From Candidatus Rhodoferax bjergmarkensis (lineage in GTDB: Bacteria > Pseudomonadota > Gammaproteobacteria > Burkholderiales > Burkholderiaceae_C): a stretch of DNA of 43,979 bases. A program made the translations under genes and the position numbers. Shown in pieces: positions 31,694 through 39,613 of the stretch (the first letter of the stretch is position 1; each line of letters starts with the position of its first letter). Location: positions 1 to 43,979 of the forward strand of contig JADJFX010000026.1 in the NCBI GenBank assembly GCA_016708345.1. Direction: 5' to 3'. Below the pieces are notes generated by a model. That model did not search any database and was not told the origin of the DNA. It saw only the letters and a program-made list of their open reading frames with translations.

Positions 31694-31725
31694 AGCTGGT
31701 GAGCTGGTGAGCTGGTGAGCTGGTG
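31694..31725. repeat. Octanucleotide tandem repeat, 4 x AGCTGGTG
   Basis: Four exact copies of AGCTGGTG lie 55 bases inside the presumed tpsA start (31780). The unit is not a multiple of three, so changes in copy number shift the frame. With four copies the ATG frame stops after about 43 codons. With three copies it would run into the signal peptide frame (distance 129 instead of 137 bases). This is the arrangement seen at contingency loci. Confidence 0.8.
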
Positions 31726-31954
31726 ACGGTACCGCACCTGCTGCGCGACCCGGCGCAGGCCGTGAATTTTTTCCACTCATGGGGGGACTTTCTAAATGAA
31801 CAACTGGTTACATGACAAAGCCCGTGGATTCTAATGGGCCGGAAAAAACTGGCCAGCCAAAAGTTTGACGGTGTGATAAATACCCGGCTTTTGGCTTGCC
31901 TTTGTGCCGCACACTGTTTGCTGCCAGAAAATTTAAGTCAAATTGGGCCTTTGC

Positions 31955-32014
31955 GCACGTCCTGCTTGCGCGAGCAGCTATCAATTCAGGAGTAAATGAA
32001 CACCACGTAGACAA
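31955..32014. repeat. 60-bp interspersed repeat (copy E)
   Basis: Partner of the copy at 23951-24010, with the same TTGCGCGAGCAGCTATCAAT core and the same 3' extension. It sits between the tpsA start and the 148-bp palindromic element. Confidence 0.75.
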
Positions 32015-32038
32015 AAAAAGGGGGGCATGCAACACCTT

Positions 32039-32186
32039 GGGGTCAAGCAAATAAGTTGGACAAAGGGGCTGTGATGACAGGTGCAAGGCGGGCGTAAAAC
32101 GCGCGGTGTAGCTGGCTACAGGCGTTTTGCAACGACGTGGCACTTGGCATCACGGCTGAACTGTTCAAGTTATTTTGCTTGACCCC
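32039..32186. mobile_element. 148-bp MITE-like palindromic element
   Basis: The ends are imperfect inverted repeats: GGGGTCAAGCAAATAAGTTG on the left, and on the right the complement of GGGGTCAAGCAAAATAACTT. The interior is also near-palindromic (GTGATG..AAAACG..TGTAGC / GCTACA..GTTTT..CATCAC), so the whole element could fold as one long hairpin. It contains no gene of its own. The TSUP reading frame runs into it and ends inside it, so it seems to have inserted at the 3' end of that gene. I could not see a clear target duplication. Confidence 0.7.
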
Positions 32187-32974
32187 TTTAGAGTGCAGCG
32201 CTGCCTGCCCATCATTGCCCAAACGGTCATACCCCGTCTTGCAGATCAGCCCCAGGACCACCAGCATGAACACCACCCGCACAAAGCCGGTGCCGTGTTG
32301 AAGGGCCAGGCGGGTGCCGAGCAAACTGCCGACCACATTGGCCACGGCCACGACCAACACAAAAGTGCCACCAGATGTGGCCCTTGGCGATAAAAAGTGC
32401 CGGGGCGGCTACGTTGGTGGCGGCATTGACCAGCTTTGCGCTGGCAGAGGCGCTCAGAAAATCGTAGCCCAACACACGTACAAACAAAAGACCAGAAAGC
32501 TCCCGGTGCCAGGGCAAAAAGCCGTCGTAAAACTGATCAGCGCCCCGATGGCCGCCGCCGCCCAGCCCTCACGCGCGCCCGTAAGCGCAGCGCGTGCTTG
32601 CGACCCAGGTCTTTCTTGAGCAGGGTGTAAACCAGCACCTGCCAGCAAGACGAAGGGCAGCAGACGGCGCAGGTAAAGGGGCGACACCACGGTGACCAGG
32701 GCCGCACCGGCAAAGGCCGCCACCAAGCCAGCGCCCGCCGCTGGCAGCAAGGCGGCCCAGCGCATCTCAACCTTGCGGCTGTACTGCCGGTGGCAAAGGC
32801 GGTACCCCAGACGGAAGCGCCCTTGTTGGTGCCAAACAGCGTAGCCGGGTGCGCAGCCGGAAAAGTGGCGAACAAGGCAGGCACCAAAATCAGGCCTCCG
32901 CCGCCCCCCCTGGCATCTACACAACCCGCCAGAAGCGAAGCGAGTGAGACGATCAAAGAGTTCCATGGGGGCAT
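32043..32974 (-). pseudogene. TSUP (TauE/SafE) family exporter, frame broken
   Basis: The repaired product of about 270 residues is a sulfite/organic anion exporter type membrane protein. It starts MPPWNSLIVSLASLLAGCVD and continues with GGGGLILVPALFATFP, a glycine-rich TSUP hallmark. Later pieces in other frames are GLVAAFAGAALVTVVSPLYL, GALISFTTAFCPGTGSFLVF (second half-repeat) and VANVVGSLLGTRLALQHGTG. At least three frame changes occur between about 32790 and 32330. The last about 35 codons are read from the palindromic element, so the native C-terminus is lost. Substrate unknown. Confidence 0.8.
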
Positions 32975-33010
32975 TTTCGCATTGCGCTACGAGCTCAAAA
33001 CACTACACTC

Positions 33011-33062
33011 TTTGATAGCTGCCTGCGCACTATTGACGTGCGCAAACCGCCTATTTGATCAA
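33011..33062. repeat. Palindromic interspersed repeat (copy F)
   Basis: TTTGATAGCTGCCTGCGCAC, a short loop and GTGCGCAAACCGCCTATTTG form a hairpin of the same family, lying directly next to the terminator at 33061. Confidence 0.65.
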
Positions 33063-33096
33063 AAAAAATGGCACCGGGTATGCCGGTGCCATTTTT
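33061..33096 (-). terminator. Rho-independent terminator
   Basis: A stem of TGGCACCGG / CCGGTGCCA, extended by A/T pairs, with a five-base loop. On the minus strand it is followed by a run of eight T, downstream of the GMC oxidoreductase stop (33279). The A-run on one side and T-run on the other would let it work in both directions. The remaining bases of the 33097-33278 gap show nothing else. Confidence 0.85.
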
Positions 33097-33278
33097 CAGC
33101 CGCAGTTGCTTTTGAGAGTGCTATTTTTGTTCGCCCACGTGGGCGTGTCTCCAGGGCCTTTCTCCTTCAATAGAGCCAGTGGCCCTGTGATGAGTAGCCG
33201 CACTATAACCATCAATTCATGCGCGGGCATCGGGGCATACCCTTGGTTGATTGAACCTAGTGTTGACGCCGCGCGCGC

Positions 33279-34982
33279 TTAACGGGCTTCTTCCACCATC
33301 CACTGCGCTGCCTTTTCGGCCACCATCAAGACCGGCGAGTTGGTGTGGCCGCTGGTGATGAGCGGCATGACACCCGCATCGACCACACGCAAACCGGCAA
33401 TCAGGCCGCCGGGGCCGCGCACCCGCAGGCGCGAATCGACCACCGCCAGCGGGTCGTCCGCCCGCCCCATCTTGGTGGTGCCGACCGGGTGAAAAAGGGG
33501 GGTGGCGATGTCGCCGGCCCACCGGGTCAAGTCCTGGTCGCTCTGGTGCTGGGCACCGGGTTTGTACTCCTGCGGTTCAAACTTGGCCAGCGCAGCTTGG
33601 GCTACGATATTTCGTGTGATGCGCAGGGAGTCGATGGCCACTTGCCGGTCCACCCCGGTGCTGAGTGGTTGGGCGCGATAGCGGGGCTTCGTCAAACTTG
33701 GCGCTTTTGATCTGAACCGTGCCACGGCTGGTGGGGTTGAGGTTGCACACGCTGGCGGTGAAGGCATTGAACTCGTGCAGCGGCTCGCCAAAAGCCTCCA
33801 GGCTCAACGGCTGCACGTAGCACCCGATATTAGGTGCGGCTGCGCCGGGTCGCTGCGGGTGAATGTGCCCAATTGCGAAGTCCCCATGCTCAGGGGGCCG
33901 CTGCGTTTGAGGGCGTACTCCAGACCCATCCTGGCCTTGCCCCACAGTGAGCTCACTTGGGTGTTGAGCGTCTTGACGCCCTTGACCTTGAATACGGTGC
34001 GTAACTGCAAATGATCCTGCAAGTTAGCGCCAACGCCGGGGGCGTCCACCACCACCTTGACACCATGGCGCTGCAACAATGCGCCGGGACCGATGCCCGA
34101 GAGTTGCAGTATCTGCGGTGAGCCGATGCTGCCCGCACTCAGGATGACTTCCCGGGTCGCGCAGGCCGTGACATTCTGCGTGCCATCCCACACCTGCACG
34201 CCGGTACAGCGCTGGCTGCCGTTTGGCTGCGCTTCAAGCAGCAATTTGGCTACCTGGGCCGAGGTCCACAACTCAAAGTTGGGCCGCGCATAACAGGTGG
34301 GGCGCAAAAAGGCCTTGGGGGTGTTCCAGCGCCAACCGTCTTTCTGGTTGACCTCAAAGTAGCCGACGCCTTCGTTGTCACCCTGGTTGAAGTCGCTACT
34401 TGCCGGGATGCCCGCCTGCTGCGCGGCCTGGGCAAAGGCTTCCAGCACATCCCAGCACAAACGCTGTTTGTCCACCCGCCATTCGCCCCGGCATTGCGGT
34501 GGCGCAGCAACTGGGCGTAGGGGTCGGTCTTGTCGCTCATCAGCTCAGGTGCCACACCGCGCGCGCCGTGCGCCGCTCTGGCACCTTGGTAGTAGTCTTC
34601 GTGCAGCTTGAAATAGGGCAGCGAATTTTCCAGGTCCAGGCCTCATCGCCGGTCAAACTGGCCCACTGGTCGTAGTCACGGGCTTGGCCGCGCATGCAGA
34701 TCATGCCGTTGATGCTGCTTGAGCCGCCCAGCGTTTTTGCCGCGCGGATAGCGCAGTGAACGCCCATTGAGCCCAGCCTCGGCTCAGTGCTGTCAAGCCA
34801 GTCGGTGCGTGGGTTACCGATGCAATTCAGATAGCCCACCGGGATGTGAATCCAGTGGTAATCGTCCCGGCGACCGGCCTCGATCAGCAGGACGCGTTTG
34901 CTGGCATCGGCTGAAGTCGGTTGGCCAGCAGACAACCCGCCGTGCCCGCGCCGACGATGATGTAGTCAAAGGTGGTGCTCAT
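33279..34982 (-). pseudogene. GMC-family oxidoreductase (choline/alcohol dehydrogenase type), frame broken
   Basis: The repaired product of about 550 residues is an FAD-dependent oxidoreductase of primary alcohols. The N-terminal dinucleotide motif is in MSTTFDYIIVGAGTAGCLLA. Further on are the GMC signature area KTLGGSSSINGMICMRGQ, the second signature SAGSIGSPQILQLSGIGPG, and the C-terminal active site (FHPVGTTKMGR and DAGVMPLITSGHTNSP with the catalytic His). Frame changes occur near 34910, 34640, 34490, 33800 and 33690. It lies downstream of an enoyl-CoA hydratase gene on the same strand and ends at a good terminator. Function is inferred at family level only. Confidence 0.85.
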
Positions 34983-34991
34983 AAGATGCTC

Positions 34992-35094
34992 ATTCCGTTT
35001 CCATATCGATACGACATTAGGCGCAAAGCCGCAGACAGTGCTATAGCACGTCAAGGCGAAGCAACAACGTGTCGGGTTGATATGGAAATGGAAT
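34992..35094. repeat. About 103-bp palindromic element between two genes
   Basis: The outer arms ATTCCGTTTCCATATC and GATATGGAAATGGAAT are inverted copies with one mismatch. The near-palindromy continues inward (CGATACGACA / TGTCGGGTTG, TTAGGCG / CGAAGCA) to a perfect 12-bp centre, GTGCTATAGCAC. It begins 10 bases upstream of the GMC start and reaches the last base of the repaired enoyl-CoA hydratase stop. It is a different family from the 148-bp element and from the short repeats. Confidence 0.7.
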
Positions 35095-35874
35095 CAATGC
35101 CCTACCCAGTTGGGTTTGCGTTTTTCCTGAAAAAGCTTTTTGCCCCTCTTGGGCGTCTTCGGTCAGGGTAAACAAGGCAATCTGGCTCTCGGTAAATGCC
35201 ATGGATTCTTCAAACGCCATCGCCTCCACTTTTTTGAGCGTGTACAGGCCACGGCGGATGGCGGCCGGTGATTTGTCCAGCAAACGCGCAAGCAACCACT
35301 GCAGTTTGGCGTCCACATCGTCATCCACATAGTTCACCAACCCCACCTGCAGCGCCTGCGCTGCGGTAATGGCTCGCCGGTCAAGCACATCTCCGGCAAG
35401 CAGAGGCGGGGAATCAAATGCTGCAGCACGCACCTGGGCCGGAAACACGCCGACCTTGACTTCGGGCAGACCAAACACCGCGTGGCTGGCGGCCACCGCC
35501 ATGTCGCACATCGACATCAAGCCCATGCCACCGGCCATGCAGGCCCCATTTACGCGGGCGATCAAAGGCACGGTGCTGGCGCGCTGCGCGCAGCAGTTGC
35601 GCCAAATGGCCATGCGGCTCGGAGTAGTCGGTGGTGAAGGCCTGCGCCGACTGCAAATCAGCCCCGGCGCAAAAGGCTTTGGTGCCTGCGCCGGTGATGA
35701 CGATGGCGCGAATGTCCGCAGATGTTGCGCTTGGTGAATCGCCTGTGCCATGGCGGCCAGCACGCCGTGGCTCATGGCATTGCGCCGCTCTTCGCGGGTG
35801 ATGGTCAGCCACAGCACCGGGCCGCGTTGCTCTACAGCGAGTTCTGCTGTGGACGTAAAAATGGGATGGCTCAT
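35094..35874 (-). pseudogene. Enoyl-CoA hydratase/isomerase family protein, frame broken
   Basis: The repaired product of about 260 residues is a crotonase-fold protein. It has RGPVLWLTITREERRNAMSH near the N-terminus, the oxyanion loop ITGAGTKAFCAGADLQ in a second frame, and GACMAGGMGLMSMCDMAVAA for the second oxyanion site. At the end is FQEKRKPNWVGH (TTTTT where TTTT would keep the frame). Two compensating shifts surround the central section (about 35720 and 35580), and the region near 35410 is also disturbed. The start ATG at 35874 has an AGGAG box. Such enzymes hydrate enoyl-CoA or isomerise related thioesters. Confidence 0.85.
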
Positions 35875-35985
35875 GGGGGCTCCTGTTGGACCCATTTTGC
35901 CGCATCGTGTGGTGGCCAATTGACACGTAGAGGTCGGCTTTGGCGTTACGATGCAGGCTCCTCACTTTTCGAGTCAACTCCCTGC

Positions 35986-37042
35986 ATGACGGACCAAACG
36001 CCCAGCATCACACGCTCCAACACGCCCGATGGGGCGGGTGTGCGGCTGTCAGGCTGCTGGAGTGCGGCTCGGCTGGCTGAGCCTGCGACTTGGCTACAGC
36101 TTCAGACCGGGCTGAGCGGCTGCTCGGATGCCACCGCAACTTCACAAGGTACGGCGTTCGCCTGGGACCTGCGTGAATTGCAGCGGCCACCGGTGCCCAA
36201 CTGCTGTGGAACATGGCATCAATGGCCAGTGTCCGTGCTGATGAACGAAGCCCAAAAAACCATGCTGGAGCGCGTGGCCCGTTACTCCGTGGCTGCGCCC
36301 GTGGCGAAAAGAATTTCCCTGTTTCAAATGTTCTTGAAACTAGGTGCCGGGGTTTGGCAAGTGCTGGACCACTTGTGGGGCATGGTTCGGCTGCTGGGCC
36401 AGTTGTTGCTGGACACGCTCAAAATGCTGCGAGCACCTTCCAAAGCCCCTTGGCGCGACCTGTCTGGTCACCTATAATGTCGCAACAGTTGCGCCAGTTC
36501 GGGGCTGACGCCTTCATCGTCAACATCTTGGGCGTCACATTGATCCGTGAACTCGGGCCGGTGCTGGCCGCCATTTTGATTGCCGGACGCTCCGGCTCCG
36601 CCATCACGGCGCAGATCGGCGTGATGCGTGTCACCGAAGAGCTCGACGCCATGCGCGTGATGGGCATTGCCAAAGGCTACCGGCTGGTGCTGCCGCGCGC
36701 CATGGCGCTGGCGCTGGCCATGCCCTTGCTGGCCGTGTGGACCACGCTGTCGGCGCTGCTGGGCGGCATGCTGGCAGCAGATTTGGCCATGGGCGTGACA
36801 CCGGCCTACTTTTTTGCTGCGCTGCCACGGGCGGTGCAAGTGTCCAACCTGACGCTGGCGGTCGGCAAGTCGGTGGTGTTTGGCATTTTGATAGCGCTGA
36901 TTGGCTGCCACTACGGCCTGCGCGTCAAGCCCAACACTGAGAGCTTGGGCCAAGGCACCACCGCCTCGGTGGTGACCTCTATCACCATGGTGATTCTGGT
37001 GGACGCCTTGTTTGCCGTCGTCTTCAGAGCGTGGGCATATGA
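35986..37042 (+). pseudogene. MlaE-type ABC transporter permease with N-terminal STAS-like domain (frame broken, internal deletion)
   Basis: The first about 80 codons (MTDQTPSITRSNTPDGAGVR; GVRLSGCWSAARLAEP) form a STAS/MlaB-like domain fused to a permease. The permease has FIVNILGVTLIRELGPVLAA, SGSAITAQIGVMRVTEELDA and ITMVILVDALFAVVFR, typical of MlaE. Frames change near 36200. At about 36474 the segment joining GHL to MSQQLRQFGAD appears to lack roughly 15-20 residues of the first permease helix. MlaE-type permeases move phospholipids between the inner membrane and the periplasmic MCE protein. The end overlaps the next start (ATATGA). Confidence 0.8.
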
Positions 37043-37842
37043 ACCAAGCTACGCCACCCACCAAAACCGCCGCCAACGTGGTGGAAATCGCCAATTGTGG
37101 TCTGTTTTCCACACGCCGGGGCATGATGCGGTCATTCACCAAAACCTTGATTTATCCATCCAGCAAGGCGAGTTGATGTCCATCGTGGGCGGCTCCGGCA
37201 GCGGCAAAACCGTTTTGCTTCGTCAGATTCTTGGTCTTGAAACGCCGCGCGTGGCAGCGTCACGGTGCTGGGGCAACCCGCATCGCAACTGGGTGCCGAG
37301 GGGGCAGCCAGCCGCGTAGGTATGTTTTTCAACACGGTGCCCTGTTTTCGGCTTTTACTGTGCTGGAGAACATTGCGTTTCCGCTGCGCGAGCTGCGAAC
37401 CCTGCCCCTTTGATTCGCGATGTGGCCATGGTCAAGCTGCAAATGGTCGGGCTGCACCCATCCCATGCGCACAAAATGCCGGCGGATCTGTCGGGCGGCA
37501 TGGTCAAACGGGTGGCGCTGGCGCGCGCCCTCATCATGGACCCGCCGCTTTTGTTGCTGGACGAACCCACTGCCGGGCTGGACCCCGATAGCGCTGACGA
37601 GTTTTGCCTGCTGCTGCGCTCGCTGCACCGCGAGCTGGGCCTGACGGTGGTGATGGTGACGCATGACCTGGATACACTATTTGAACTCAGCACCGCATTG
37701 CGGTGGTGGCAAGCGCATTCTGGTCAGCGGCGCGCCTCGCGAAGTCATGTCCAATCCGCATCCCTTCATTCATGATTTCTTCCTGGGTGAACGCGGGCAG
37801 CGAGCCAGTGTCTTGTTGGGGGAACCCATTAAGTTGACATGA
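37039..37842 (+). pseudogene. MlaF-type ABC transporter ATP-binding protein (frame broken)
   Basis: The repaired product of about 265 residues starts MNQATPPTKTAANVVEIAN. It has Walker A VGGSGSGKTVLLRQ, the Q-loop region GMLFQHGALFSAFTVLENIA, signature LSGGMVKRVALARA, Walker B PPLLLLDEPTAGLDP and the H-loop VVMVTHD. Frames change near 37100, 37250, 37330, 37400 and 37690, mostly at short base runs. As the ATPase of an MCE lipid transporter it would work with the permease upstream and MlaD downstream. Confidence 0.85.
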
Positions 37843-37866
37843 TGGTGCCAATAATGAAAAAGAACC

Positions 37867-38831
37867 ATGGAAAATAAATCTCACGCGCTCGCCGCTGGTG
37901 CCTCTGTGCTGGCCATGCTGGCTCTTTTTGATTGGATTGGCCGTATGGCTGACACGCGACAACCGTGTATTGCGGGTGTACGAACTTCCAGCCCGGAGGC
38001 TGTCACCGGACTGCAACCTCAGGCCTCGGTGCGCTACAAGGGGCGTTAATGTAGGCAAGGTGATGGCGATTGGTTTTGACCCGCAAAACCGCAGCCACCT
38101 GCTGATCCGCATTGCGATTGACGAGCGCCCCCCATCACCCATTCGACCTTCGCCACGCTGGGATTTCAGGGCATTACGGGGTTGGCGTTTGTACAGCTCG
38201 ATGACAGCGGCGAATCCCAAGAAGATCTTGCTGCGGGCACCGAGCCACCGCCGCGCATCGCCATGCGGCCCAGCCTGATGGCCAAACTGACCGACCGGGG
38301 CGAAAAAATTCTGATTCACCTTGAAGAAAGCAGCCTGCGCATCAATCAATTGCTCAGCACCGACAACCAGAACAAGCTGATGAGCGCCATTGGCGACACG
38401 GGGGCAAGCCGCCGCCATAGCAGAACTGTCAAACCAGGCCAAAAAAGAACTCCCACAACTGGTACACGAGGCCAACGTGACACTCAAAACCATGAAAGAA
38501 ACCTCTGTGCGTGTGGGACTGAGCGCCGACGATGCCCGCGCCTCGGCCAAAGCTTTTAAGGTGGTCAGCGATCGCATGACGGAAAAGGGCGGCACGCTGG
38601 AAAAAATGGCCATGGCCGCCGACGTGATGGGGGCCAGTGGGCAAACCATGAACATCGCCACCCTGCCGCGCATGAACCGCGCCGCCGAAGACGCTGCCCA
38701 AACCGCCCGCCAGGGTCAGCCGGGCGGCTGACACCTTCAGCGACAACCCGCAGTCCCTGCTGTTTGGCATCGGGACGCTGCCACCCGGTCCCGGCGAGCC
38801 GGGTTTTTCTGTGATGGGTGCCAAACCATGA
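37867..38831 (+). pseudogene. MlaD/MCE-domain protein (frame broken)
   Basis: The repaired product of about 320 residues starts MENKSHALAAGASVLAMLAL with one N-terminal membrane anchor. The MCE domain follows (LQPQASVRYKGVNVGKVMAI; THSTFATLGFQGITGLAFVQ, with the typical LGFQGITG loop). A long helical C-terminus follows (LSTDNQNKLMSAIGDTGQAA; LTKEGGTLEKMAMAA-like). Frames change near 37930, 38000, 38130, 38400 and 38715. MCE proteins form hexameric lipid channels in the periplasm. Confidence 0.85.
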
Positions 38832-38835
38832 ATTT

Positions 38836-38890
38836 TGCTATGAAATCATAGCTGCGCGCATATTCCACGTGCGGTAGAGGCCTATTTCTT
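38836..38890. repeat. Palindromic interspersed repeat (copy G)
   Basis: GCTATGAAATCATAGCTGCG and CGCATATTCCACGTGCGGTA match the AGCTGC..GCGCA..TGCG core of the other copies. It starts just after the mlaD stop and covers the presumed leader or start of the next lipoprotein gene. Confidence 0.55.
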
Positions 38891-39486
38891 GCTTTAATTG
38901 TTGACCCTGACGGGGTGCGCCGCTTCAAACCGTCCGGCGCGTCCTGTGGTGTATGACTTTGGCCCCGGCAGCACCGCAGTGCCATCTCAGCAAGCCGCCC
39001 CTGCCCCCCTTGGTGATTGCCGGTATTGACGCCCATCCATCCCTGGACAGCACCGCCATTGTGTACCGCCTGGCCTACGCCAACGACCAGCAGCTCAAGG
39101 CCTATGCGCTGGCCCGCTGGAGCATGTCACCCGCGCAACTGGTGCGTCAGCGCCTGCGTGAAAAACTGGGTGAACGCCGTGCCTTGTTCAATATGGGTGA
39201 AGGAGGCGCGCCCGGCGTGGCCACACCTTTGATTCTGCGCATTCAACTCGAAGAGTTCAGCCATCTGTTTGAAACGCCTGAGCAAAGTGCTGGCTTGCTG
39301 CGCCTGCGCGCCACGGTGGTGACGCGAACCACCCTCACGGGTGAAAAACTGGTGGCGCAGCGCAACGTGCTGGTACGCCGCCCGGCACCCAGTGCGGATG
39401 CCCCGGGTGGTGTGCGCGCCATGACGGCGGCCACAGACGCCGCCGTTCAGGAAATTGACCAGTGGCTGCAGGAGCTTCTGCTTTAG
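38871..39486 (+). pseudogene. ABC-type transport auxiliary lipoprotein (PqiC-like), frame broken
   Basis: A lipobox-like LTLTGCAAS follows a short hydrophobic stretch near 38900 and continues as RPVVYDFGPGSTAVPSQQAA. A frame change near 39030 leads to the main 150-codon part (IAGIDAHPSLDSTAIVYRL; ARWSMSPAQLVRQRLREKLG; VQEIDQWLQELL). This is the ABC_trans_aux family, outer-membrane-side lipoproteins that accompany MlaEFD-like or PqiAB systems. The N-terminal start is unclear because a repeat copy and an in-frame TAA lie there. It completes a permease-ATPase-MCE-lipoprotein operon. Confidence 0.75.
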
Positions 39487-39558
39487 TAGAGTCGAAGCGT
39501 GACGCGGTAATCTATTGTCTCGTACAGAGTCAGATCCCGTTTTCCCACCCCGCTCATC

Positions 39559-39592
39559 GAACCGGACGTGCGGTTTTCCCGCATCCGGCTCT
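39559..39592 (-). ncRNA. Group II intron domain V
   Basis: On the minus strand GAGCCGGATGCGGGAAAACC folds with CGCACGTCCGGTTC into the 34-nt domain V hairpin, with the GAAA-type loop and AGC-like catalytic base. It lies directly downstream of the reverse transcriptase frame, where the ribozyme core belongs. The exact 3' end of the intron (about 39490-39530) cannot be fixed by eye. Confidence 0.8.
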
Positions 39593-39613
39593 CCGACTTG
39601 ATTCATTGCAAAA

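Larger units (their letters stand above)
27605..31780 (-). pseudogene. TpsA filamentous-haemagglutinin-type exoprotein fused to a caspase-like domain (frame broken)
   Basis: The repaired frame codes for about 1,390 residues. From the N-terminus: a start at ATG 31780, a long signal peptide (KLKRSLSHLKPLAWVLATAG, cleavage near PAHAQ), and the TPS/haemagglutination domain (ALRVDQSTSKAVIDWQSFNI; VWLLNPGGALFGP; NWLIDPNDFRI) intact from 31643 to about 30490. A short beta-helix follows in several frames (30490-29400), then a segment with WALGAKMPSTTLLNGLDP. A Pro/Gln/Ser linker of PSEPxPSQP type precedes the caspase-like domain. Removing one C from the CCCC at about 29030 joins the TpsA C-terminus to the linker with no stop. 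The start codon and signal peptide are themselves out of frame because of a 4x8 bp repeat (31694-31725). The fusion is an inference that depends on the frames being repaired. Confidence 0.65.

Noticed and set aside
30867..31718. Long plus-strand open frame opposite tpsA
   Set aside because: It mirrors the minus-strand TPS domain, which has clear family motifs; the plus-strand product shows no recognisable pattern.
33061..33096. Possible riboswitch or sRNA from the strong hairpin
   Set aside because: A simple stem with A and T tracts after a gene end fits a terminator; no further structure is seen.
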